Origin: Euphorbia lathyris
Taxonomy: Eukaryota > Streptophyta > Magnoliopsida > Malpighiales > Euphorbiaceae
Length of the DNA: 64,000 nucleotides
Direction of reading: 5' to 3'
NCBI RefSeq assembly: GCF_963576675.1
Contig: NC_088915.1
Coordinates: 82,097,501 to 82,161,500 of the forward strand
In this document: one piece after another, positions 45,890-55,057 of the stretch
How the letters are laid out: every line of letters begins with the position of its first letter
How positions within the stretch are numbered: position 1 is the stretch's first letter
Notes under the pieces: generated by a model
Database searches by the model: none
Told to the model about the DNA's origin: nothing
The model's input: the letters and a program-made list of their open reading frames with translations, nothing else
Translations under genes and position numbers: made by a program

Positions 45890-46804
45890 CTACTCTACAT
45901 ATTCATCCCTATCAAGCGGGATTTTGGTGGCCCTATACTGGTCGATTTTTAACTGCACGAAAGCTTGACGTTCCGGTGCAGAAAGAAAATATGGGCCTGC
46001 ACGAAAGACATGTTTGACGAGTCCTTCGAACTCTAAAAACTCATAGTCTATCGTCGGGAAGAATTCATCATCACTCCAAGGAACATCAATGGTACCCTTG
46101 GTACCGAGAATTATTCCACAGATTATATTGCTGAACCCAATCTTTTTATCCTTGGATCGAGAAGCGGCGATAAGACCCTCCATCAGAATCTTTGAAGAAT
46201 CCACTGCATTTCCCTGGAATATATCTCCAAGAACATAAAGATCTGTGTCACGGACCACACTACTAAATGTGCGACCGAATAAACTGTGACACAAGAATTT
46301 GTGCAAATACAACATGGAACTGGAGTGAAAGGAATGATTATAGGCGAGTCTAGGATTGAAACGCCAAAAACTGGTAAGCATTCTCCAAATATCTGTGGAC
46401 GTCATGTCTTTTCCAGGATGACGTTTGATGGTATCTTTCAAGGGAAAACCAAACCAAGCATGCAACTCGGGATAGCCGAAAGTGAAGATTTCACCATCTC
46501 GACGAAAATTGAGACGTACCCGTCGTTTATTGACAAAACGAACGGTACAAAAGAATTCCAGAATCCAATCGCCAATGATTGGAAATCGCATTTTGGCGAA
46601 TTTTGTCCACCCTAAACGTTCCAAATAGCAACTCATGTCATCGCTAATGCCAAGTTGAGTGTTCAAGAAGTCATCCATATACAACATTCCAGTGAAGAAT
46701 TTGTAACGGAGCCTCCAGTAACGCCTACCTTCGTCGTGATTGAAATAGGAAAAGCGCCCCATATCGTTTGCATAAGTCTGGGCGTTTGTTGCTTGAAGCA
46801 GCAT
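45890..46804 (-). CDS. Accessory protein 1 of the Athila-like element (intact)
   Basis: 304 codons from ATG (MLLQATNAQTYANDMG), uninterrupted. It shares the domain of the following accessory protein: ERLGWTKFAKMRFPIIGDWILEFF, LNFRRDG, WFGFP, LHKFLCHSLFGR, NIICGIILGTKG. It lacks that protein's C-terminal linker and coiled coil. The two ORFs are therefore tandem paralogues separated by about 1 kb. A TATA-like box lies 154 bp upstream, and the leader between is free of ATG codons in the best reading. The function is unknown. It sits where Athila elements carry an env-like gene, but has no membrane features. Confidence 0.8.
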   Translation of the reverse strand: MLLQATNAQTYANDMGRFSYFNHDEGRRYWRLRYKFFTGMLYMDDFLNTQLGISDDMSCYLERLGWTKFAKMRFPIIGDWILEFFCTVRFVNKRRVRLNFRRDGEIFTFGYPELHAWFGFPLKDTIKRHPGKDMTSTDIWRMLTSFWRFNPRLAYNHSFHSSSMLYLHKFLCHSLFGRTFSSVVRDTDLYVLGDIFQGNAVDSSKILMEGLIAASRSKDKKIGFSNIICGIILGTKGTIDVPWSDDEFFPTIDYEFLEFEGLVKHVFRAGPYFLSAPERQAFVQLKIDQYRATKIPLDRDEYVE

Positions 46805-46957
46805 TTTGCTTTGAGGTTTTGTGTTTAGTAGGAATGGTGTAGAACTAAAGAAACAAGGTTTCTGTTACTTAGCGAAAAATGGTGTTTGAAGAAAATCAGA
46901 AATTTGATCTGACAAAGATGAAAAGATCTGTAACAGAACCAAGATTCTTATGGATGA

Positions 46958-46967
46958 ATTTATAAGA
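46958..46967 (-). promoter_or_regulatory. Candidate internal TATA box for accessory protein 1
   Basis: cttataaatt on the minus strand, 154 bp before the ATG at 46,804. The match is weaker than the two other TATA boxes of the element. Confidence 0.4.
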
Positions 46968-47109
46968 TCTTAGGACGAAATGAGGTGTTGTTTTGATGCG
47001 AAAAGGCATAAAATTACACCCTTCGGAATTGAAGAAACTTAAGTTTTCGTTTATGAAAGGGTTTGTCTGCAGGTTGAAGATGAATCAGGCCTGATCGTGC
47101 AAGAATAAC

Positions 47110-47224
47110 GCGTGTCGCGACCGAGAATTCCAAATTCTCGGTCGCGACACGCTGATTTCCTTGCGGAAATCAGGCGTCGTAACCCATTTTCTGATTCACG
47201 GTAGAGAATTAATTATTCTCGGTA
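47110..47224 (-). repeat. Palindromic modules A and B upstream of accessory ORF 1
   Basis: Module A is a perfect 20-bp inverted repeat with a 3-base loop: gcgtgtcgcgaccgagaatt at 47,110-47,129 and its exact complement at 47,133-47,152. Module B at about 47,197-47,224 has gagaat and attctc arms followed by ggta. A single half-site (ttctcggcagagaatt) lies at 47,271-47,286. Confidence 0.9.
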
Positions 47225-47471
47225 AGTTCAGAAAAAACCTAACCTACTTGGAAAACTCTGAAAAAGAGGATTCTCGGCAGAGAATTGCCTGAAACTTTAA
47301 TATCGGTGTAATTTCCTAAAATAAAATCTAAAATCATGAAGTAAACACATTTTATGCATGTAAATCATAACATTAAGTCATCTAATCATAAAAATGGCAT
47401 TTTGAAAGAAAAGAAAATAAAATAAAATAAAATAAAATAAAAATGAACAAAAACTAAATAAACTAAATGAT

Positions 47472-50400
47472 TTATACGTCAGATAATCTTGTTACGAACT
47501 CAATTCCTATTTGTGAAATATTTTCGTAATAGATTTTACATCGATTACCATTAACTTTGAAACGAACCCCGTTAGGACCTTCCAGTTCTAAAGAACCATA
47601 ATCGAATGTTTTGACGACTAAATACGGTCCTATCCATCTAGACTTAAGTTTTCCTAGAAATAAACGAAGTCGTGAATTCAATAACAGCACTTTATCCCCA
47701 ACATTAAAGTGTTTGACTTTAATTTTGGCATCGTGCCATTTTTTAACTTTTTTTTATAAATCTTTGCATTTTCGTAAGATAGATGGCGTAACTCATCTAA
47801 CTCATTTAAATCGAGCAAACGTTTTTTTTACCTGCTTGTCGTAAATCAAAGTTAAGTTCCCTAATAGCCCAATAGGCTTTATGTTCTAATTCGACTGGCA
47901 GATGACATGCCTTCCCATACACTAAGCGGTATGGAGTCATTCCTATTGGTGTTTTAAATGCAGTACGGTATGCCCATAATGCATTATTGAGTTTATAAGA
48001 CCAATCTTTTCTTGAAGATGAAACTGCTTTCTCTAGAATCCATTTGAGTTCTCTATTTGATATCTCCGCCTGACCATTTGACTGAGGATGGTATGGCATA
48101 GACACGCGGTGGCGTACTCCATATTTTTTCATAAGCGTTTCAAAACTTCGGTTTATAAAATGGGTACCGCCATCACTAACGATGACTCTAGGACAACCAA
48201 ATCTACAAAATATACCATCAAGAAAATTAATGACTACTTTAGAATCGTTCGTCGGGGTTGCAATTGCTTCAACCCACTTTGAAACATAATCAACGGCAAC
48301 TAATATGTAAGTTTTACCAAAAGAAGGGGGAAAAGGTCCCATGAATCCTATTCCCCACATATCAAAGACTTCAACTTCTAATATGGTTGTAAGGGGCATC
48401 TCGTCTTTCCTTCCTAGATTTCCTGTTCTTTGGCACTTATCACAACGAGTAATAAATGAACGGACATCTTTAAACATCGTAGGCCAAAAGAAACCACATT
48501 CAAATATTCTAGCTATTGTCTTGCTAACTCCATTATGTCCTCCATAAGAGCTAGAATGACATTCCGACATTATGGATTCATATTCATTTTCACCAACGCA
48601 TCTCCTAATTATCCCGTCACCACAAGTCTTAAACAAAAAAGGATCTTTCCAAAAATACTGTTTAATGTCAAAGAAAAATTTCTTCTTTTGTTGGAAAGTT
48701 AATCCTCCCGGAACAATGTTGGCTGCAAGATAATTTGCAATATCCGCATACCAAGGTGACATGACATCTTTTATTTGGTAGAGATGTTCATCAGGGAAAT
48801 CATCTCGTATACCGATAGTTTCACCTATAGGACCATTTTCATCTTCAAGTCTCGATAGATGATCGGCGACAAGGTTTTCTACTCCCTTTTTGTCTTTAAT
48901 TTCTATATCAAATTCTTGTAACAATAAAACCCATCTAATGAGACGTGGTTTTGCATCCTTTTTAGCAAATAAATATCTTAATGCTGCATGATCAGTATAA
49001 ATAATAACTTTCGAACCTAACAAGTATGATCTAAACTTATCACATGCAAAAACTACAGCTAACATTTCTTTCTCAGTTGTGGTGTAGTTTAATTGAGCAC
49101 CGGACAGTGTGTGACTTGCATAATAAATGACATGAAGTTTCTTATCCTTCTTTTGACCTAAAACACATCCGACAGCTAAATCACTTGCATCACACATAAT
49201 TTCAAACGGTAAATCCCAATCGGGTTTAGCAATAATAGGTGCACTGACTAAACCTGTTTTCAATGTTTCGAAAGCTTTAACGCAATCTTCATTAAAATCA
49301 AAGGTTGAATCTTTCATGAGTAGATTAGTGAGTGGTTTGGAAATTACAGAAAAATTCTTGATAAATCTTCTGTAAAAACCGGCATGTCCTAAAAATGATC
49401 TTACTCCCTTAACGGTAGTTGGAGGGGGTAATTTTTCTATTACTGAAGTTTTTGCTCTATCCACTTCTAATCCTTTTTCAGATATTTTGTGACCTAAAAC
49501 AATTCCTTCGTCAACCATGAAATGACATTTTTCCCAGTTTAATACCAAATTTATTTCTTCACACCTAGACAAAACTTTATCCAAGTTTTTTAGGCACGAA
49601 TCAAAAGAATCTCCATAAACTGAAAAATCATCCATAAAACCTTCCATGATATCTTCAATGAAATCATTAAAAATCGCAGTCATACAACGTTGAAATGTTG
49701 CAGGTGCTTTTCATAGACCAAAGGGCATTCTCCTATATGCAAACGTTCCGTAAGGACATGTGAAGGTCGTTTTATCTTGGTCATCCGGGCAAATATATAT
49801 TTGAAAGAATCCGGAATAACCGTCTAGAAAACAGTAGAAAGCATGACCAGCTATCCTTTCGATCATTTGATCAATGAAAGGTAGAGGAAAATGATCTTTC
49901 CTAGTTGCTTTATTTAGGTTCCTATAGTCTATACAAACCCTCCAACCAGTGGTGGTTCGTGTAGGTATTAATTCGCCTTCTTCATTCCTTACAACTGTTA
50001 TGCCACCCTTTTTAGGTACACGATGGATTGGACTAACCCATTCACTATCCAAAATAGGGTAGATGATTCTATTGTCCAGAAGTTTAGTAATCTCATTTTT
50101 GACTACTTCCTTCATATTCGGATTTAGGCGTCTTTGCCTATCCGCTTTAGGTGGCTTATCTTCTTCTAAGTGAATTCTATGCATTACAATACTCGGATTA
50201 ATACCTTTTAAGTCTGAAATTTGCCAACCTATACTTCCTATCCTATTTCTAACAACTTCTTTCAATTTCTCTTCTTGAACCTGTGTTAACTTGTTAGAGA
50301 TAATTATAGGTAGAGAATCGCCTTCGCCTAAGAAAGCGTACCTCAAATGACTTGGTAATTCTTTAAGTTCTAATTTAGGTGGAACTATAATCGAAGGCGG

Positions 50401-50982
50401 AACTAGTCCATCTTCTCGAATCAAAGGTTCTGTGTCCTTATCTTCTAGTTCCTCACTCATTATAGGTTCTATTATTTCTTCTTTTTGAACAATGTCATTG
50501 ACACATTCTTCAATCAAATCAAGTTTCATACAAGCGAAATCTTCCATAGGGTATTTCATCGCTTGGTTCATATCAAACTCGATCTTATCGTCTCCTATTC
50601 GTAAAACTACTTTCCCTTCCGACACATCAACTAGAGCACGACCCGTGTTCATGAACGGTCTACCAAAGATTAGCGGACAATTAACGTCATAAGCAAAATC
50701 TAAAATAACGAAATCGGTAGGAAAAATAAATTTGTCAACTTTAACTAAAACATCCTCAATTATACCGTATGGTCTTTTAGTGGTTTGATCCGCTAATTGC
50801 AAAACCATATTGCTACGTTTGATATCTTCTTCTAAGCCTAACTTATTAAAAATAGATAATGACATCAAATTAATGCTTGCTCCTAAATCACATAGACAAC
50901 TGGAAAATTCAATATCTCCCAATTTACACGGAATGGTAAAACATCCGGGATATTTGAGTTTTGTGGGCAAATTACTGGACAC
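47472..50982 (-). pseudogene. pol: Athila-like Pol: protease, RT, RNase H, integrase (broken)
   Basis: Reading from 50,982: protease with CDLGASINLMS and LIFGRPFMNTG; RT with KGGITVVRNEEGELIPTR, YRNLNKATRKDHFPLPF and FMDDFSVYG; RNase H with [18 protein letters not shown] and [10 protein letters not shown]; integrase with H..H..C..C ([10 protein letters not shown]...CDKCQRTG) and a core with SDGGTHF and [10 protein letters not shown]. Breaks: TGA near 49,711 inside PFGL*KAPATFQ, where relatives have Cys, and two frameshifts in A runs near 47,825 and 47,750, before the C-terminal GKLKSRWIGPYLV. The first catalytic Asp of the integrase (WGIDFMGP in relatives) reads Gly here (WGIGFMGP, ~48,350). 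Confidence 0.92.
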
Positions 50983-51015
50983 AATTGAACTGCAATCTTC
51001 AGTTAGTGAAATGGA

Positions 51016-52040
51016 TCAAATTCCTTCCCAACTGATTTTCTTTGAAATTAAATCTTTTAGGAATTTACCATAATTGGGAATTTGCGTAATCGCATCCATA
51101 AACGTCAAATTAATATGCAAATTTTTAAGTTTGTCTAAAAATGTCAAAAGTTGTTTGTCATAGTCCTTATTGCGGACTTTGTGTGGAAAAGGTGGTTTGG
51201 GTACAAAAGTTTTTGTACTAGAGTCAATTGGTGCATCTTTTTGATTTAATATATCTTCTTTGGACTTTGGTAAATCAGTTCCAGGTAAAATCGAATTTCC
51301 GGGCATTTGCGGACCTAAGTAATTTTTTCCTGAACGAAGAGTGATAGCCTTAACATGCTCTTTCGGATTTTCTTCCGTATGGCTTGGAAGACTTCCCTCC
51401 TTGCGGGATGGAATTGATTTAGCGAGTTGTCCAATTTGAACCTCCAAATTATGGATTCTAGATGATTGGTTTTTAATAAGCTGATCGAATTTATTCTCGA
51501 TCCGTTTAAAACCATCGTCGTGATTACTTATTTTTCCACTCATAGCATCAATAAATTTGTCGATTTTTGAAGATAAAGTGCTAATCGTATCTCTTGATTG
51601 ATTTTGATAATTAGTGGTACGATTTTGATTAGCATTAGCATTATTATTATTATTATCTCTCCAGTTAAAGTTAGGATGATTTCTCCATCCAGGATTATAT
51701 GTATTGGAGTAAGGGTTATTAGGTTGGTTTTGCCCTTGGACAAAGTTTACCTGTTCAATTTCGCTCATACCTTCATAATCCACATCCGTTTGGATTGGCT
51801 TACCATTAGGATCACACGGTGCCATAAACCTATCAATTTTGTGCGATAAGGCAGAAAACTGGGCTTGCAACATCGCAACTGGATCAATATTCACTATACC
51901 TTTAACTGATGACGTAGTTGAGGATGATGGTTTCGCTATTGGTACGTGTCCACGTTCCGCGGGCCAGATACTGCTGTTAATCGCCATTTCCTCCAAAAGT
52001 TCTCTTGCTTGGGCAGATGTTTTATTCAAGAATAACCCTC
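51016..52040 (-). pseudogene. gag: Athila-like Gag, C-terminal part
   Basis: The frame contains RELLEEMAINSSIWPAERG, NPYSNTYNPGWRNHPNF, a predicted coiled coil (RIENKFDQLIKNQSSRIHNLEVQIGQLAKSI) and ITLRSGKNY, the usual Athila gag order, and leads into the protease. The junction to pol (SWEGI*SISLTED) has a stop that looks like two small compensating indels relative to the family (EEFDPISLTED). The open frame extends to an ATG at 52,161, but its first ~40 codons are antisense to the copia zinc knuckle, so they are not gag. The true N-terminus is missing. Confidence 0.85.
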
Positions 52041-52044
52041 GAGT

Positions 52045-52190
52045 GCCACTTCTGTGGTGAAGACGGGCATTGGAAAAGAAACTGTTGGTGTACCTAGCCT
52101 TCCTCAAAAGGGGAAGAAGCCAAGACTTCAACATCTGGTATGTTTTATATTGAAATTTCACAGTCTGAATCTTTTGGTATTTGATACCGG
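52045..52190 (+). pseudogene. Remnant Gag zinc knuckle and deleted protease
   Basis: CHFCGEDGHWKRNC at 52,045-52,086 is a perfect CX2CX4HX4C knuckle. After a stop and frame changes, VFDTGCS near 52,180 is the start of the copia protease. The next ~55 residues of a normal protease are absent: text resumes with ILGISRNIISIRRLV, which belongs after the protease core. Confidence 0.75.
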
Positions 52191-55043
52191 ATGCAGCCTA
52201 AGGATATTCTAGGAATATCTAGAAATATTATTTCTATTAGACGTCTTGTTGATGACGGTTCTCATATTTCAATAAAAGACAAGAGTTGCAATTTTTATAA
52301 AGATTCGATCTTTTACTTTTCAGGAATATCACAAAATGGGATTTATGTGTTAGATAACAAAATTCCTGTTTTTGCAATTGATACCAAAAGACATAAGCTA
52401 GATAATTCAACTTACTTGTGGCATTGTCGTTTAGGCCATATAAACAAGAGACGCATGCTAAAGCTACATTCAGATGGGCTTATAGATCCAATCGATTCCG
52501 AATCATTGGAAACATGCGAATCGTGTTTAAAAGGTAAAATGACAAAGACACCCTTTAGCAATAAAGGTGAGCGTGTATCAGACACTCTAGGACTCATTCT
52601 TTCAGATGTATGCGGTCCTATGTCAGTCCAAGCAAGAGGAGGATTCAGATACTTCATTAGCTTTATAGATGACCATACTCGATATGGTTACATCTACTTG
52701 ATGAGGCACAAATTAGAAGCTTTTGACAAGTTCAAATGCTTCAAGAATGAAGTAGAAAATCAATTAGGAAAGAAAATAAAGACGCTTCGATCCGATCGAG
52801 GTGGCGAATATCTTTCTGATGATTTTCTAAATTATCTAACTGAATGTGGGATATGCTCACAATGCACACCTCCCTATACACCACAACACAATGGTGTATC
52901 CGAGAGAAGAAACCGTACCCTATTACATATGGTACGATCCATGATGAGCATGGCCTTACTTCCAAAGACGTTCTGGGGCTATGCCTTAGAAACTGCCCTC
53001 TTCACCCTGAACCGAGTACCAACTAAATCCGCTAGTTCCACACCATATGAATTGTTCGTTGGTAAGAAACCCGTGTTCTCGTTTATGAGAGTATGGGGTT
53101 GTTCATCGTATGTCAAACGCATTACGTCCGACAAATTAGATTCTAAATCTGATAAATGTTTCTTCATTGGATATCCCAGGGAAACCATAGGGTATTACTT
53201 CTATCATCCAGATGATCAGAAAGTAATAGTATCCAAGCACGCAACCTTCTTAGAGAAAGAGTTTCTCGAGGAAACACAAAAGGGAAGTGTGATTGAACTC
53301 GACGAAGTTCAAGAGGAAGAAACACCGACTGAAACAACAGAAGCGGTTGAGGTACCCGAAGAAGTCCCATTAGATGAGACTCCAGTGGCACCTATTCGTA
53401 GATCACGAAGAGTTCGTGAACTCCCAGTTAGATATGGTTTTCTAGTGGGAGATGATAACGAGGTTCCCATGTTAGACGACGAACCCGAAAACTACGAAGA
53501 GGCTCTTACTAGTCCAGATTCAAAAGCATGGCTTGAGGCCATGGATTCCATGTATACTAACCAAGTGTGGACTTTGGTTGATCCACCCGAAGGGATAATT
53601 CCCATTGGGTGCAGGTGGATCTTCAAAAAGAAGACTGACATGGATGGAAAGGTTAGCACCTACAAGGCTAGGTTGGTAGCGAAAGGATATCGTCGGAAAC
53701 AAGGTGTTGATTATGACGAAACCTTCTCTCCTGTTGCTATGTCCAAATCAATCAGAATCATGCTTGCTATTGCCGCTCACTATGATTATGAGATTTGGCA
53801 AATGGATGTGAAAACAGCTTTCCTAAATGGAAACCTGCTTGAGGATGTATACATGATGCAGCCTGAAGGTTTCATATCAAAGGATGCAAATAAAGTTTGC
53901 AAACTTCAGAGATCCATTTATGGACTCAAGCAAGCATCTAGAAGCTGGAATAAGCGTTTTGACGAAACCATAAAACAATTTGGTTTCGAACAAAATTGCG
54001 AAGAAGCTTGCATTTACAAGAAAGCAAGTGGGAGCTCTATAGCATTTCTCATACTATATGTGGACGATATACTGTTAATGGGAAATGACATTGCTCTATT
54101 ACAGTCGGTAAAAGTATGGTTATCCGGTAACTTCTCAATGAAAGACCTTGGTGAAGCAGCTTATATACTTGGTATAAAGATCTATAGAGATAGATCGAGA
54201 AGACTGCTTGGTCTTTCACAGGCTACATACATTGAAAAGGTGCTAAATCGGTTTAGCATGCTTGAATCGAAACGAGGTAACTTACCCATGCTACATGGAG
54301 TAAAGTTAAACAATCATCAATGTCCTAAAACTGATGATGACAAACGACGCATGGCTGTAGTCCCGTACGACAGCGTGATCGGTTCGATTATGTATGCTAT
54401 GCTATGCACTAGACCTGACGCAGCGTTCGCGTTATCTGTAACGAGTCGTTACCAAGGGAATCCGGGAGACGAGCATTGGATTGCCATCAAGAACATTCTT
54501 AAGTACTTGAGAAGGACTAAAGATATGTTCCTAGTGTACGGAGAAGGAGATCTGAAAATTGAAGGATTTTCAGACGCTAGTCATCTCACAGATGAGAATG
54601 ATTTTAAATCCCGATCAGGATACCTGTTTATCTTGAATGGGGGCACGGTCAGTTGGAAGAGTTCCAAACAGGGAAGCGTAGCTTTCTCTACGACCGAGTC
54701 AGAGTACATCGCTGCTGCGGAAGCAGCAAAGGAAGCAGTTTGGATTAGAAAGTTCATTACAGAACTAGGTGTGGTGCCTGACATTGTCAATCCCATTACT
54801 CTGTACTGTGATAACAATGGAGCCATTGCGCAAGCAAAGGAACCACGGTCTCATAATGCGTCCAAGCACTACCTAAAGCGATACCACATCATAAGAGAGA
54901 TTGTGGCTAGAGGAGATGTGAGAATAGAAAGAGTACCTACAGAGGACAATGTTGCAGATCCGTTGACAAAGCCTTTAACCCAGAAAGTACATGATCGTCA
55001 TTTAACTTCTACTGGGATAAGTTTTAGAAACAATTGGCTTTAG
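52191..55043 (+). CDS. pol: Copia integrase-RT-RNase H polyprotein, open
   Basis: 950 codons without a stop. A GAG-pre-integrase zinc region (WHCRLGH...CESCLKGK, residues 77-116) precedes the integrase, with catalytic D139 (SDVCGPM), D202 (SDRGGEY) and E238 (SERRNRT), a D-35-E spacing. The RT begins near residue 460 (WIFKKKTDMDGKVSTYKARL) with YVDDILLMG at 623. RNase H has FSDASHL, STTESEYIAA and YCDNNGAIA, and the end reads ADPLTKPL. All catalytic residues I can check are present, so RT and integrase could be functional proteins. The protease and gag needed for a complete element are lost upstream. The ATG at 52,191 is only the first in the open frame; the native polyprotein began further upstream. 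Confidence 0.93.
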   Translation: MQPKDILGISRNIISIRRLVDDGSHISIKDKSCNFYKDSIFYFSGISQNGIYVLDNKIPVFAIDTKRHKLDNSTYLWHCRLGHINKRRMLKLHSDGLIDPIDSESLETCESCLKGKMTKTPFSNKGERVSDTLGLILSDVCGPMSVQARGGFRYFISFIDDHTRYGYIYLMRHKLEAFDKFKCFKNEVENQLGKKIKTLRSDRGGEYLSDDFLNYLTECGICSQCTPPYTPQHNGVSERRNRTLLHMVRSMMSMALLPKTFWGYALETALFTLNRVPTKSASSTPYELFVGKKPVFSFMRVWGCSSYVKRITSDKLDSKSDKCFFIGYPRETIGYYFYHPDDQKVIVSKHATFLEKEFLEETQKGSVIELDEVQEEETPTETTEAVEVPEEVPLDETPVAPIRRSRRVRELPVRYGFLVGDDNEVPMLDDEPENYEEALTSPDSKAWLEAMDSMYTNQVWTLVDPPEGIIPIGCRWIFKKKTDMDGKVSTYKARLVAKGYRRKQGVDYDETFSPVAMSKSIRIMLAIAAHYDYEIWQMDVKTAFLNGNLLEDVYMMQPEGFISKDANKVCKLQRSIYGLKQASRSWNKRFDETIKQFGFEQNCEEACIYKKASGSSIAFLILYVDDILLMGNDIALLQSVKVWLSGNFSMKDLGEAAYILGIKIYRDRSRRLLGLSQATYIEKVLNRFSMLESKRGNLPMLHGVKLNNHQCPKTDDDKRRMAVVPYDSVIGSIMYAMLCTRPDAAFALSVTSRYQGNPGDEHWIAIKNILKYLRRTKDMFLVYGEGDLKIEGFSDASHLTDENDFKSRSGYLFILNGGTVSWKSSKQGSVAFSTTESEYIAAAEAAKEAVWIRKFITELGVVPDIVNPITLYCDNNGAIAQAKEPRSHNASKHYLKRYHIIREIVARGDVRIERVPTEDNVADPLTKPLTQKVHDRHLTSTGISFRNNWL

Positions 55044-55046
55044 TCC

Positions 55047-55057
55047 AAGTGGGAGTA
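55047..55057 (+). other. Polypurine tract
   Basis: aagtgggagta directly before the LTR, a common copia PPT. Confidence 0.85.

Larger units (their letters stand above)
40754..52040 (-). mobile_element. Athila-like Ty3/gypsy element, gag end truncated
   Basis: On the minus strand the order is gag (C-terminal part), protease, RT, RNase H, integrase, two accessory ORFs, PPT and 3' LTR. The protease (CDLGASINLM), RT ([29 protein letters not shown]) and gag (NPYSNTYNPGWRNHPNF) wordings are typical of the Athila branch of plant gypsy elements. The 5' LTR, PBS and gag start are missing: at about 52,040 the sequence passes directly into a copia element in the opposite orientation. Pol is damaged but both accessory ORFs are open. 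Confidence 0.9.

Noticed and set aside
53164..53391. Minus-strand ORFs inside the copia pol
   Set aside because: Antisense shadows of the intact plus-strand ORF.
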